From: Vulcanisaeta distributa JCM 11217
Lineage (GTDB): Archaea > Thermoproteota > Thermoprotei > Thermoproteales > Thermocladiaceae
NCBI RefSeq assembly: GCF_001316005.1
Contig: NZ_BBBJ01000003.1
Coordinates: forward strand, 143,867 to 207,866
DNA: 64,000 nucleotides
Direction: 5' to 3'
Numbering within the stretch: position 1 is the stretch's first letter; the number at the start of each line of letters is the position of its first letter. The position numbers and the translations under genes were made by a program. Of this stretch, positions 19,591 through 28,899 are shown piece by piece. Under the pieces are notes generated by a model, which made no database searches, was not told the origin of the DNA, and saw only the letters and a program-made list of their open reading frames with translations.

Positions 19591-20564
19591 TTATCTAAGG
19601 TCAACCTGCCTACCATAACCCTCAAGAAACCTCCTCAAGTCATCCTCCCTAGGCAGGTTTTCCTCATCACCCCCCCTAACCATCACCACCATCGCAGCCG
19701 CTGCCGAAGCCCTCCTCATGGCACTCTCCACATCATGACCTCTAAGTATTGATGCAAGGAAAACACCCGCATAGGCATCACCAGCACCTATGGGATCCTT
19801 AACAGGTACCCTAAATGCATCGACCTTAACAACCCTACCCTCCCAATATGCCACCGAGCCCTTAACGCCAAGCTTAAGCACAATCCTATCAATGCCGAAT
19901 CTTGAACGTAACTCCTTAAACACATCATCAATTGCGGACACGCCAAGCAATAAATTTGCCTCATCCTCATCGAGGAACACAATATCCACGAAACTAAGCG
20001 CCTTCGAAAGCACGTTAATCGCATCCTCCACCCGCACCCACAGCTTCCTCCTATAATTAACATCAAATGACGTAGTAACACCCTTACCGCGGGCGATCTC
20101 CAACCCCCCTAAATGCTGCTGACCTAGCGGTGTCGCTAATGGCCATGGTTATGCCCGTCGTATGAAAAACCCTGGCACTACCAACGTAGTCTGGGTCCAC
20201 ATCATCAGCTTAAGGCCGAGGCTGCGGAACCCCCCCTCCTGTAATAGAGAACATCGCTGACGCCAGGTATTGGATAATTCCTCTGAACGAAGTATATGCC
20301 CGTGGGCCTCTCAGGGTCGAACTTAATATGACTAACATCAACACCCTCGCCCCCCCTAAGCCAATTATAGATGAATAGACCAAACTCATCAGCACCAAGC
20401 CTAGTTATCAACCCACAACTAACGCCAAGCCTAACCAGGGCAACGCATACGTTGGCCTCGGTACCCGTTGCGTGCTTCTCGAAGTAAGTAACGTGCCTAA
20501 GCGGTCCATCAGTAACGGCATTAAACTGAACCAAGGGCTCGCCCAAAGCCACAACCTCAGGCAT
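19591..20564 (-). CDS. kdgK: 2-keto-3-deoxygluconate kinase (PfkB family), two frameshifts
   Basis: Ribokinase-fold sugar kinase; the N-terminus MPEVVALGEPLVQFNAV and YYRRGGSAASALS closely resemble archaeal KDG kinases of the semi-phosphorylative Entner-Doudoroff pathway. The C-terminal piece has DPIGAGDAYAGVF with the catalytic Asp. Pieces: 20564-20205 and 20103-19591. The stretch between them reads ADDVDPDYVGSARVFHTTGITMAIS in a third frame, so one break lies near 20210 and another at the C6 run 20104-20109 (five C fits). About 315 aa after repair. Whether the damage is real cannot be told here. Confidence 0.8.
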
Positions 20565-20655
20565 TGAAGGTGTAAAGACCGCGGCCTATTAAGGAATTAC
20601 TCTAACAAATTCAGGGAAGCTAAAACCTTAAAAACAACACAATTAATGAATCATC

Positions 20656-20756
20656 GGGCCCGTAGTCTAGCCTGGTAGGATGCCCAGGGGCTGACGCCCC
20701 CCCGTACAAGCCTGACGCGCGGGAGATCCCGGGTTCAAGTCCCGGCGGGCCCACCA
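20656..20756 (+). tRNA. trnV: tRNA-Val (GAC) with intron and encoded CCA
   Basis: The acceptor GGGCCCG pairs with CGGGCCC (20746-20752), then discriminator A and encoded CCA. The T arm is ccggg/ttcaagt/cccgg. Removing 20686-20709 leaves anticodon stem cccgc/gcggg and loop CTGACGC, with anticodon GAC at 20714-20716. A T-less spacer of a few bases separates the stem from the T arm. An intron at position 29/30 is non-canonical but known in Thermoproteales. The anticodon stem and loop leave little doubt about identity. Confidence 0.88.
20686..20709 (+). other. tRNA-Val intron at position 29/30
   Basis: 24 nt. Its left arm aGGGGC and right arm GCCCC would form a perfect five-pair hairpin around TGAC if the C run at 20697-20703 were four instead of seven. 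The intron also repeats the heptamer ctgacgc of the true anticodon loop. The exact ends could move by a base or two; these ends are the only ones I found that give a fully paired anticodon stem. Confidence 0.7.
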
Positions 20757-20898
20757 CGTTTATTACTACCTAAGTTGTTTCGGCTTACGTGACTATCAAT
20801 CTTCATCTACACGATGTTAATAATGGCGTTTTGCTTAGGTTTAGATATTATTAATTCTTTTACATGTATAATACTATAAGTTAGATTTATGGATAAAA

Positions 20899-20908
20899 TT
20901 TATAAATA
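20899..20908 (+). promoter_or_regulatory. TATA box of the acyl-CoA synthetase gene
   Basis: tttataaata centred 26 bp before ATG 20929 and preceded by a purine-rich/aaa stretch (BRE-like). The spacing predicts a leaderless transcript. Confidence 0.65.
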
Positions 20909-20928
20909 TTAATATTAATAATAACATT

Positions 20929-22628
20929 ATGCGTTTCATCAAGGGTTTCCCATCAACCATGATGGATGATTATCCACTAAATGTCCATGCAATATTAAGG
21001 CATGCCGCGTTGTATTTTGGTGAGAATGAGGTTGTGTCTAGGGATGTCGATGGTAGTATTGTTAGATTAACATATCGCGATGTTTATGATAGAGTTCAGA
21101 GAATGTCCTCCATGCTTGAGAGTGAGTTGGGTGTGGGGGGGCCTGGTGATAGGGTTGGCGCGCTCGGTGTTAATACCCATAGGTATTACGAGCTTTACTT
21201 TGCTGTGTCGGGTATTGGTGCCGTTTTCGTTGAGATGAATTTTAGGCTATCACCCATTGAGATAGCGCATGTGGCTAACCACTCAAAGGTTAAGGTGCTC
21301 TTCATAGATGCGCCACTCCTAACTCAATTTAGGGGGGGCGTAATTCCGCAATTTAAGCATGTTGAGAAGGTAGTGGTTATGGGTAAGGTAAGCGAGCCCA
21401 TTGAATTAAGCGGATTGAAGGTTTACGATTATGAAGACCTAATAAAGAGTGGTAGTAAGTACGATTTTCCTTTCATTGATGAAAGATCGGCATGCTGTGC
21501 GTGCTATACATCCGGTACTACGGGTATGCCTAAGGGCGTTTATTACTCCCATAGATCCTTCGTACTGCACGCAATGGCGATTCACCAGGTATTTCCCATG
21601 GGCCAGGTGATGCGCTCCTACAGCTTGTTCCACTATATCACGTGAATGGTTGGGGGGGAATGCCATTCGCAGCCACCATGGTTGGTGCAAAGCTTGTTTT
21701 TCCGGGCGTATGGAGCATTAACGACTTGAAACCCATAATTGATTTGATGATTAACGAGAAAATAACGCGATCAAACGGTGTGCCCAGCGTATGGATTTCC
21801 ATACTTAATTACCTAAGATCGATGAGTCCTAAACCACGATTTAGCATGAGAGTTGTAAGCGGTGGTTCGGAACCGCCGGTGGCTATGATGAGGGGTTTAA
21901 GTGAATTTGGTATTGAGGTTGTGCATGCGTATGGGTCTACCGAAACGTCACCGTTAAGCCATGTCTATGTACTTAAACCTAAGGTGCTTGAGAAGTTGAG
22001 GAACGAGGATGAGTATTGGGAGCATAGGGCTAGACAGGGTTTACCCATATTTCCAATGGAACGTAAGGTCGTTGATGAGTATGGACGTGATGTACCTTGG
22101 GATGGAAAAACACCGGGTGAACTGCTTGAGAGGGGGGGTCCCTGGGCAATCAGGGAGTACTTCAATGATCAAAGGACATTCGACTCCTTCTATGGAGAAG
22201 GTGTTGACCTCTGGTGGAGAAGTGGCAATGCGGTCGTTATTGATGGAGATGGGTACATGAAAATCGTGGATAGGCTTAAGGACTTAATAAAGAGTGGTGG
22301 TGAGTGGATATCAAGCGTTGATATGGAGAATTACCTAATGGCTCATCCAGCGGTTTATGAAGCTACAGTAGTTGGTGTGCCACATCCAAAATGGGGGGGT
22401 GAAAGACCATTAGCCTTTGTTGTTTTAAAGCCTGAGTATAAAGATAGAGATAAGGAAGCGCTTAAGAGGGAATTACTTGACCACTTATCGCACAGGTTTG
22501 CAAAGTGGCAATTGCCAGAGATATTGTTTGTTGATTCGATACCAAAGACCAGCACTGGAAAGTTCGATAAAAAGGTGTTAAGGGAGCAGTTCAGGGATTA
22601 CTTTAAGCAGGAAGGCGGATTAAGTTAG
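20929..22628 (+). CDS. Acyl-CoA synthetase (AMP-binding), one frameshift
   Basis: Adenylate-forming enzyme that activates a medium-chain or other carboxylic acid to its CoA ester. The P-loop-like YTSGTTGMPKG is at about 21505-21540. Then YGSTETSPLSH, the hinge-type DRLKDLIKSGGEWIS and the C-terminal catalytic Lys in PKTSTGKFDKK. The frame breaks near 21630: one C missing turns LFPLYHVNGW into a stop. G7 runs insert one Gly at four conserved places: VGGPGDRV (21135-21141), NGWGGMPF (21652-21658), RGGPW (22132-22138), KWGGERP (22393-22399). In relatives all four have one Gly. About 566 aa. Leaderless promoter upstream. Confidence 0.88.
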
Positions 22629-22662
22629 GTTTTAATATGTCGTTATTTATGCTGATAAGTTT

Positions 22663-23691
22663 ATGGTAATACCAGTCACGGTTCTAAAATTATTAAGGAG
22701 ATTTCGTAGAGCTGTCCGGAGCATGATCTTCTACTCACTAATCCTATTTTTGGTTGTTTTATTCATTGGGGGGGCTCTCATTATGTACTTAATCGAGCAT
22801 GGGAAGAACCCTGGATTTAATAATTACTTTAATTCTGTTTGGTTTGTGATGGAGACCATAACCACGGTTGGTTATGGTGATATAGTCCCTAACACGTATC
22901 TAGGTAAAATCGTTGATATGGTCATAATGCCCGTGGGTATTGCCGTAATAAGCCTATTAACGGCTTCAATAGCCACGGAGCTAACGAACATAGCAATAAC
23001 GAGGAGTATGGGTCATCACACAACCTCAAAGGGTAAGCACATTGTCGTGATAGGAGATGTTGATAGAGTCCTGAGGGTTATTAATGTTATTGAAGAACTG
23101 ATGAATATGAGGGGGGGTGAGATCGTGGATATTCTCTATATAGGTAATGGCGATAAGCCACCGGCATTACCTACTGACGTTGAGTTTATTCGTGGAGATC
23201 CATTTAATGCCAGTGACTTATTGAGGGCTGGCGTGGATAGGGCTTCCACTGTGGTTATACTTCCATTTAATGATGTCGATGTTAAGACGGCGGATGCAAA
23301 GGTTATCCTATTAATTATGAGTATTAGAAAGTTGAATCCTAATGCTTACATAATTGCTGAGGTTCTTAATGAGGCTGATAGAGATTATGCCCTGAGCGCC
23401 GGTGCTAATTCCGTGATATCCCTAGGCTCCTTCACGACTGTCATGATAGCTAATGAAGTCTTTAATCGTGGATTTTCCTCGGTATTAATGAACATAATTA
23501 ATAGGGGGGGTAATCTAGATTTAATGGAGGGTAATGAATATGTTGGAAAGCGGTTTATGGAGGTTGTGCAATTGGTTAAGTTCAGGTTGAATTACTTAGT
23601 CATTGGTGTGATTAGGAACGGTGAGGTCATTCTCAATCCAGGTAATGATTTTGTGATTCAGTCAGGCGATTCGTTGCTCGTCATTAAATGA
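22663..23691 (+). CDS. MthK-like potassium channel with RCK domain
   Basis: One-pore K+ channel subunit, 342 aa. Helix 1 is at about residues 19-40, the selectivity filter ETITTVGYGD at about 63-73, helix 2 at about 85-105, then a Met start typical of MthK's internal site is absent. The cytoplasmic RCK domain starts GKHIVVIGDVDRVLRV and ends with a TrkA-C domain (residues 265-342). G7 runs lie in helix 1 (22768-22774), the RCK domain (23112-23118) and the linker (23514-23520). It starts 34 bp after the acyl-CoA synthetase and its 3' end overlaps hemD by 34 bp on the opposite strand. Confidence 0.9.
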   Translation: MVIPVTVLKLLRRFRRAVRSMIFYSLILFLVVLFIGGALIMYLIEHGKNPGFNNYFNSVWFVMETITTVGYGDIVPNTYLGKIVDMVIMPVGIAVISLLTASIATELTNIAITRSMGHHTTSKGKHIVVIGDVDRVLRVINVIEELMNMRGGEIVDILYIGNGDKPPALPTDVEFIRGDPFNASDLLRAGVDRASTVVILPFNDVDVKTADAKVILLIMSIRKLNPNAYIIAEVLNEADRDYALSAGANSVISLGSFTTVMIANEVFNRGFSSVLMNIINRGGNLDLMEGNEYVGKRFMEVVQLVKFRLNYLVIGVIRNGEVILNPGNDFVIQSGDSLLVIK

Positions 23692-24365
23692 CCCGTCAGT
23701 AGTCTTAAAACTCCATTAAGTGTGTACTCACTTGGCGTTAGGGGGGGATTTATACCATCACTCCTCATGCGGCTCTCCGTAACCCTGCCAATGGCTATTG
23801 CAGGCTTTTTCTTAAGTACGTCTCCGGCGCAATTCCTTACTGCCTCATAGGTCATGGGGGGGCTCATAAAGATGATGTAATCAACGTAGTTCATTAGCTT
23901 ACACGCGATCTCAGCATTAATGGAGTTTGGCCTTATATCGTAAATACCGTACTCAACAACATCAAAACCGAGCCCCTTAAGTTCATTAACTATGTAATTA
24001 CCGCCTCTTAATGACCTTAATACCACGACCTTACCACGTGGTAGATCACGCATCATATTTATTATACCGTAGCTCGAGAACTCCCTAGGCATAATGCATG
24101 CAACGCCCAATTTCTCAATCTCACTACACGTTTGCGGTCCAACACCAATAATCTTCGCATTATTTAACCGCCGTAGTCTCTCACCCACATACTTCACTAC
24201 GGTGGTACTCATTACAATAACGTAATCAGCATTATCAAGCGATACCTCATTAATTACGTGTTCATTAGGAACAATATCAATAACAGGCACTTGAATTACG
24301 TCAACACCAGCAAGGTGAACCGGCCTAATCTTCCCTGATGCCCTAAGGACTAATACCTTCGTCAT
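23658..24365 (-). CDS. hemD: Uroporphyrinogen-III synthase
   Basis: Closes and flips ring D of the tetrapyrrole to give uroporphyrinogen III, precursor of siroheme, heme and B12. The family is weakly conserved, but the two-domain pattern fits: KVLVLRASG at the N-terminus, VIVMSTTVVKYVGERL, VVLRSLRGG, YIIFMSPPMTYEAVRN and AIGRVTESRMRSDGI near the end. I start at ATG 24365; an in-frame Met 12 bp earlier is also possible. It overlaps the epimerase gene by 23 bp at its 5' end, so the two are in one transcript. G7 runs at 23741-23747 and 23856-23862 each create Pro-Pro. Confidence 0.75.
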   Translation of the reverse strand: MTKVLVLRASGKIRPVHLAGVDVIQVPVIDIVPNEHVINEVSLDNADYVIVMSTTVVKYVGERLRRLNNAKIIGVGPQTCSEIEKLGVACIMPREFSSYGIINMMRDLPRGKVVVLRSLRGGNYIVNELKGLGFDVVEYGIYDIRPNSINAEIACKLMNYVDYIIFMSPPMTYEAVRNCAGDVLKKKPAIAIGRVTESRMRSDGINPPLTPSEYTLNGVLRLLTGHLMTSNESPD

Positions 24366-25323
24366 CCCTAACACCAATCTCCTTAACCAAAGACTTAGCC
24401 GTGAGCTCGATGGCTTCCCTACTGCTCATGCTTGGTCTCCAGCCGACCTCCCTGACTATCTTATCGATTGATAATAACATTCGCTTAACATCACCAGGCC
24501 AACCCCCCCTCCCATCTGGTGTTGCTGGTTTATAATTGATCCTCGGGTTGAAGCCGGATGCCCTAATGACTATGCTCACTATATCTCTAACACTTATTGA
24601 GTCCCAATTCCCAATATTATACGTGTAAATACCGCCATTCTTCACGGCATATTCCCAGGCCATTAATGTGGCGCTTATAGTATCCGTTATGTATAGGTAC
24701 GACTTCTCCTGAGTTCCATCGCCAAGGACCTCGAGTTCTTCTGGATTCTTCTTAAGCTTCATTAGTAGGTCGTAAACTACGCCATGCCTAAGCCTGGGCC
24801 CAACAATATTCGCATACCTAAGAATTACGCAGTTAATTCCGTAAAGCCTAGCGTAGGTCCCACACATGACCTCACCAGCGGCCTTGGCTGCTCCATAGAC
24901 GCTTATTGGTTGTATTGGGTGATCCTCAGGTGTTGGTATGGTCTTGGCATCGCCATACACGGTACTTGATGATGCATATACCACGGTCTTAACCCCCCCG
25001 TACTTACGGGACAGCTCAAGCACGTTAAATGTTACTAAGACATTCTCATCAAAGTGAATCCTAGGTTCAGTGACTGATACCCTAACCTCTGGATTCGCTG
25101 CCAGGTGAAACACTGTATCAACTCCCTGAAACGCACCTGGATTACTTGGGCTCTTTAAATCATCCTTAATGAACCTAACCCTATCAATTACATCCTTAAG
25201 CCTATTTAGGTCCCCCCCTGAACTTAAGTTGTCAATAACAACCACGTCAAATCCCATCTCAACAAGTCTCTCTGTTAAGAATGAGCCTATGAAACCGGCG
25301 CCGCCTGTCACCAACACCCTCAT
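24343..25323 (-). CDS. galE: NAD-dependent nucleotide-sugar epimerase (UDP-glucose 4-epimerase-like)
   Basis: Short-chain dehydrogenase-type epimerase, 326 aa. VTGGAGFIGSFLTERL binds NAD, VYASSSTVYGDA holds the catalytic Ser/Thr, and YGAAKAAGE carries the YxxxK pair. LRYANIVGPR and the C-terminal WPGDVKRMLL complete the family picture. G7 tracts (C on the plus strand at 24503-24509, 24993-24999, 25212-25218) give RGGWPGD, KYGGVK and SSGGDLN, each one Gly longer than usual. Likely supplies sugars for surface glycans. In an operon with hemD downstream and two membrane proteins upstream. Confidence 0.85.
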   Translation of the reverse strand: MRVLVTGGAGFIGSFLTERLVEMGFDVVVIDNLSSGGDLNRLKDVIDRVRFIKDDLKSPSNPGAFQGVDTVFHLAANPEVRVSVTEPRIHFDENVLVTFNVLELSRKYGGVKTVVYASSSTVYGDAKTIPTPEDHPIQPISVYGAAKAAGEVMCGTYARLYGINCVILRYANIVGPRLRHGVVYDLLMKLKKNPEELEVLGDGTQEKSYLYITDTISATLMAWEYAVKNGGIYTYNIGNWDSISVRDIVSIVIRASGFNPRINYKPATPDGRGGWPGDVKRMLLSIDKIVREVGWRPSMSSREAIELTAKSLVKEIGVRDDEGISP

Positions 25324-25329
25324 CGCTAA

Positions 25330-25737
25330 TCACCTCATCAATGCAATACTAACCAAGCCGATTATTAACCCAAGAAGAAGCCCTGTGTTGCCAAGGACTA
25401 TTTGAATTAGCAATAAGACAAGTAGTGCTACCCTCACAGCCCTACTTATTCCATGTGCCTGCCCCCCCTGCACCGCGTTTGTTATTAAATACGTCATTAC
25501 TAGTATTAGTATTATTGATATAGTGCCCATTATCCCAATATAACCTCCCTGCAAGACACTACTTATTTGGGATGTGTATATTGATGGGAATGCCGACATC
25601 ATGGACTCTATGAAGCTTGGACTCACATAATACTCAAACTGAAGGTAAATGAGAATTCCCGCATTAATTAAGTACAGTAATAGGCTAATTCCGTAGAGAA
25701 TGTGCCATGCCCTAATCCCCCCCTGCGACTTACTCAT
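25330..25737 (-). CDS. Membrane protein, 135 aa, three to four helices
   Basis: No family recognised. Hydrophobic helices at about residues 13-32, 62-85 and 102-132, with a charged N-terminus (MSKSQGGIRAWH). It sits 6 bp upstream of the epimerase gene and 18 bp downstream of another membrane protein, all on the minus strand, so the three look co-transcribed. Two C7 runs (25462-25468, 25717-25723) fall in loops. Confidence 0.55.
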   Translation of the reverse strand: MSKSQGGIRAWHILYGISLLLYLINAGILIYLQFEYYVSPSFIESMMSAFPSIYTSQISSVLQGGYIGIMGTISIILILVMTYLITNAVQGGQAHGISRAVRVALLVLLLIQIVLGNTGLLLGLIIGLVSIALMR

Positions 25738-25755
25738 TAGCTAAAGCCACTGGAC

Positions 25756-26505
25756 TTAGGTTATAAATATTGCAATGATAACCCCCCCGGCGAGCATGCT
25801 AATGAAGTGACCAAGCCTATTAATTCCAATGCCGTCCACCACAAGCACAGGTGGTATCGGTATTAAGAGCCACAGCGACTCGTAAACCGTATATAATATT
25901 ATTAGGAAGTTGAGCGCATGCATGGGCCTAACGGGTCCCTTCACGGTGTTTATCAACGATGTCATTAAAACAACCCCCCCCATTAATCCCATCGTTATCG
26001 CTGACAATCCATAGGTTACAATGACCCTATTGTACATCAGGGATAGAATCACTGTGGAAAGCCCAATACCCACTATGCCCGTCAAAACACCGGCCAATAA
26101 ATAATACCTCAACCTTAGCTCTAGAACGGCAATGGCGGTTACGAATATGAATATGGGCAATGTACCAACAAGGTCGGTAACGCTATCTGGCAATAATGAT
26201 ACGAATAAGTAAATAATAACGTAGAGGAAGCCCTTAATTATGTTCTGTCTCATTTCAGTGAGCGCCTTATTCAAAATTAGCTCCGGCTTTATTAGGAAAA
26301 TCGATGCATAACTAATCAGTACTATTAACGTTATTACGGCTATGTAAGAATAGCCAACATTCAATCCCTTACGCAACCTACCTAATACGTAAATAAATAA
26401 TATGAATAATATAAACTCTGGAAATAGGGCGTAATAACTAGGTATTAATACTGCGACCAATGTACTTATTGCCGCAATTATTAATACGGCTGGGTAATAA
26501 AGCAC
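25756..26505 (-). CDS. Polytopic membrane protein, 249 aa
   Basis: About seven or eight hydrophobic helices cover nearly the full length; no motif that names a family. First gene of the apparent operon leading to the epimerase and hemD, so a role at the cell surface is possible. A C8 run (25974-25981) in GLMGGVVLMT and a C7 run (25782-25788) near the C-terminus both keep the frame. It is divergent from cbiX with a 90-bp spacer. Confidence 0.55.
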   Translation of the reverse strand: MLYYPAVLIIAAISTLVAVLIPSYYALFPEFILFILFIYVLGRLRKGLNVGYSYIAVITLIVLISYASIFLIKPELILNKALTEMRQNIIKGFLYVIIYLFVSLLPDSVTDLVGTLPIFIFVTAIAVLELRLRYYLLAGVLTGIVGIGLSTVILSLMYNRVIVTYGLSAITMGLMGGVVLMTSLINTVKGPVRPMHALNFLIILYTVYESLWLLIPIPPVLVVDGIGINRLGHFISMLAGGVIIAIFIT

Positions 26506-26594
26506 GAGCTGATGCCTTAACTCTCATGATCGCTCTTGATCCATGAATATTAAGTTTTTAATATGCATTACATTGATGTTATTAACGGCACCCT

Positions 26595-27170
26595 GTGAAG
26601 ATCGTTATCGTACTTCATGGATCGAGGGATCCTAATTACGTAAATAGCGTAAGGCGTTTTGCAGAGAATGTTGGCGTTGATTATGCATTTGTTTCATACT
26701 CTAAACCATCAATAAACGAAGTTGTTGGTGACCTATACATACCGTTGTTTATTGGGTATGGTAAAGACTATGAGAGGGCGGTGGATATAGCGGGCTTTGA
26801 GGCACCGCCATTACTTAAATGGCCAGGTATAAGGGATTTCCTCCTAAGTCTTGGTCCTGGTCTATACGTATTTCATGGAGATAATGATCAAAGATTCATT
26901 GAGAACGTAGGTGATTTGAACCTCTATGACGTCGCATTCCTCAAAATTGAGCCTACGCTCAGGAGCTACTTAGCCAATCACTGTCCAAATAGGGTAATTC
27001 CCGTGGTCCTTACCCAAGGCATGATTTATAAGGAGATCCTAACCATGGTGAAAAACTCATGCCCTAATGCCGAGGTTCTAAGACCCCCCCTCTTTGAGCT
27101 TCAGAGGTTCATGAATTACTTCAGGGATTCATTACCATGGTTAATACAAAGCACTAGGCGGGTTAGATAA
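26595..27170 (+). CDS. cbiX: CbiX-like sirohydrochlorin cobaltochelatase family protein
   Basis: The N-terminus IVIVLHGSRDPNYVNSVRRFA matches the CbiX/CbiK chelatase family (His of HGSRDP binds metal). The rest is about 190 aa with a second, weaker half-domain. It starts with GTG 26595. A TATA-like gtttttaata lies near 26554-26563. It is followed after 1 bp by cobD/cbiB, which supports a B12 role. C7 at 27084-27090 encodes Pro-Pro in LRPPLFELQ. The family is clear at the N-terminus only, so substrate (cobalt or nickel) is inferred. Confidence 0.65.
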   Translation: MKIVIVLHGSRDPNYVNSVRRFAENVGVDYAFVSYSKPSINEVVGDLYIPLFIGYGKDYERAVDIAGFEAPPLLKWPGIRDFLLSLGPGLYVFHGDNDQRFIENVGDLNLYDVAFLKIEPTLRSYLANHCPNRVIPVVLTQGMIYKEILTMVKNSCPNAEVLRPPLFELQRFMNYFRDSLPWLIQSTRRVR

Positions 27171-27171
27171 T

Positions 27172-28131
27172 ATGGAGACAATTGAGCCAATAATGCTATA
27201 TTACATTACGATACTAATAACCTCGGTAATACTCGACATAGCACTTGGTGAACCCAAGGGCATACTCATAAGGATTCACCCAGTGGTTATTACTGGTAAT
27301 ATTGCATTTAAATTATTTAAGCCAAGCAATAAACTTTTTGGAATATTTTTATGGTTCATTTCCGTGATTCCAATAATAATTACTTACTACTTAGTACCGC
27401 GTATCCTAATGATTATTAATGTTGTGATTGGGATTATCATTTACGCATATTTCCTAAAATTAACATTTTCAATAAGGTTAATGAGGGATTATGCTAAGAA
27501 GATATTGAGGAGTATTGAATTGGGTGATTTAAATAATGCCCGCGTGCTAACCCAGCAAATTGTTAGGAGAAATGTTTGGGAACTAGACATGGCCCACCTG
27601 ATATCCGCCGTGATAGAGAGTCTCGCTGAGTCCTTCGTCGATGGTCTTCTCTCGCCTCTGTTCTACTTCGCATTACTTGGATTACCTGGAGCTCTACTTC
27701 AGAGGCTGTCAAATACCATGGACTCAATGGTTGGTTATAGGGGGGGATGGCCGTATGAGGACGTTGGTTGGTTTTCGGCTAAAGTCGATACCGCGTTAAA
27801 TTATATACCCGCAAGATTATCCTCGATAGTTATCCTAATAGCGTCTGGGTTAGTAGGGTTGAATTGGAGGGATAGTGTTGTGGTGGCCTTTCGTGAACAT
27901 CGTAACGTAAGGAGTGTTAACTCTGGGTGGCCCATGGCATCCTTTGCGGGTGCGCTTGGGATTATGCTTGAGAAGATTGGTGTTTATAGGATAAATGATG
28001 GTATGCCCAGTCCTGACGTAACTAGGCTGAAACTTGCCCTTAAGTTATTTGATGTTTCTGTTATCGTCGCGTTAGTAATTACTTCAGCTTTATTAATCCT
28101 TAGAGTGTTCTTTGTACCATTATTTATTTAG
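27172..28131 (+). CDS. cobD: Adenosylcobinamide-phosphate synthase CobD/CbiB
   Basis: Membrane enzyme that attaches the aminopropanol(-phosphate) arm to adenosylcobyric acid. Four to five helices. Seen: LDIALGEP and HPVVITGN at the N-terminus, VRRNVWELDMAHLISAVIESLAESFVDGLLSPLFY, NTMDSMVGYRGGW, SAKVDTALNYIPARLS and SVNSGWPMASFAGALG, all standard for the family. The G7 run 27740-27746 adds a Gly in YRGGWPYED. It directly follows cbiX and acts downstream of cobQ (14.3 kb). Confidence 0.92.
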   Translation: METIEPIMLYYITILITSVILDIALGEPKGILIRIHPVVITGNIAFKLFKPSNKLFGIFLWFISVIPIIITYYLVPRILMIINVVIGIIIYAYFLKLTFSIRLMRDYAKKILRSIELGDLNNARVLTQQIVRRNVWELDMAHLISAVIESLAESFVDGLLSPLFYFALLGLPGALLQRLSNTMDSMVGYRGGWPYEDVGWFSAKVDTALNYIPARLSSIVILIASGLVGLNWRDSVVVAFREHRNVRSVNSGWPMASFAGALGIMLEKIGVYRINDGMPSPDVTRLKLALKLFDVSVIVALVITSALLILRVFFVPLFI

Positions 28132-28237
28132 TGAATGTTCTCAACAGAATGAATAATTAAATTATTACCCATATGTAATTAATGATCTTTATTTTTTACG
28201 GTGGATTATATGACGGGTCATATATAATATTTAGGAA

Positions 28238-28249
28238 TAACCTTTTTAT
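28238..28249 (+). promoter_or_regulatory. TATA-like element of the Lrp-type regulator
   Basis: cctttttatact, about 40 bp before ATG 28284. This predicts a short 5' leader of roughly 10-15 nt. Confidence 0.5.
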
Positions 28250-28283
28250 ACTAGTGCTATCAGGTGTATTTTAGTAGATTACT

Positions 28284-28792
28284 ATGTCTTCCATAACCAC
28301 ATCAAGTGGAGAGTCAACACCGGCTGAAATTGAGAGGCAATTAACGGAGAGGCAACTCCAGGTTCTTCAATACCTACTTAAAAAGGCAGTCCCACTTAAG
28401 GTATACACGGTTTACGCAGACCAGGATGAGCTGGCGAGGGAACTAGGGATGACTAGGCAAGCGCTTAGCGTGCACCTTAAGAAGCTTAAGGACTTTGGGC
28501 TGATAAGGACTGGTCGTGAGTTCGTTGATGTCACCGATAAGGCCCTTAAGGTATTGAGGATGAGTTCTAATGAGGCGATAATACTCGTTAAGGTGCAGCT
28601 AGGTATAGGACAATAATTTATGAGAAGGTTAAGGAGTTACCAATTGAGAAGGCCTATAGGGTATCTGGTGATTACGACTTGATATTAATAACGAGGGAGG
28701 TTAACGTTAATGATATACTACGCGTGCTCAGCATGATGGAGGGTATCGAAGATACTAAGACCTTCATATCGCTGGAGACACTCAGGGAGTGA
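28284..28792 (+). CDS. Lrp/AsnC family transcriptional regulator, one frameshift
   Basis: Residues 20-90 form a winged helix (LTERQLQVLQYLLKKA, YADQDELARELGMTRQALSVHLKKLKDFGLI). After the Val-Lys-Val strand near 28596 the frame is lost by one missing G (ggtgcag for ggtggcag). In the next frame RYRTIIYEKVKELPIEKAYRVSGDYDLIL is a clear RAM (AsnC_trans_reg) domain, ending in TGA 28790-28792. Repaired length about 169 aa. Effector and targets unknown; it may act on the divergent or neighbouring B12 genes, but nothing shows this. Confidence 0.8.
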
Positions 28793-28899
28793 ATCGCTAG
28801 TAAGGGCTAGGCATTAATTAAATAATACGGTATTAATCTCATTATTACCACGCTGGAAGGTTTATTAACCATATAGGGATTACGCATTTACGTAGCATT

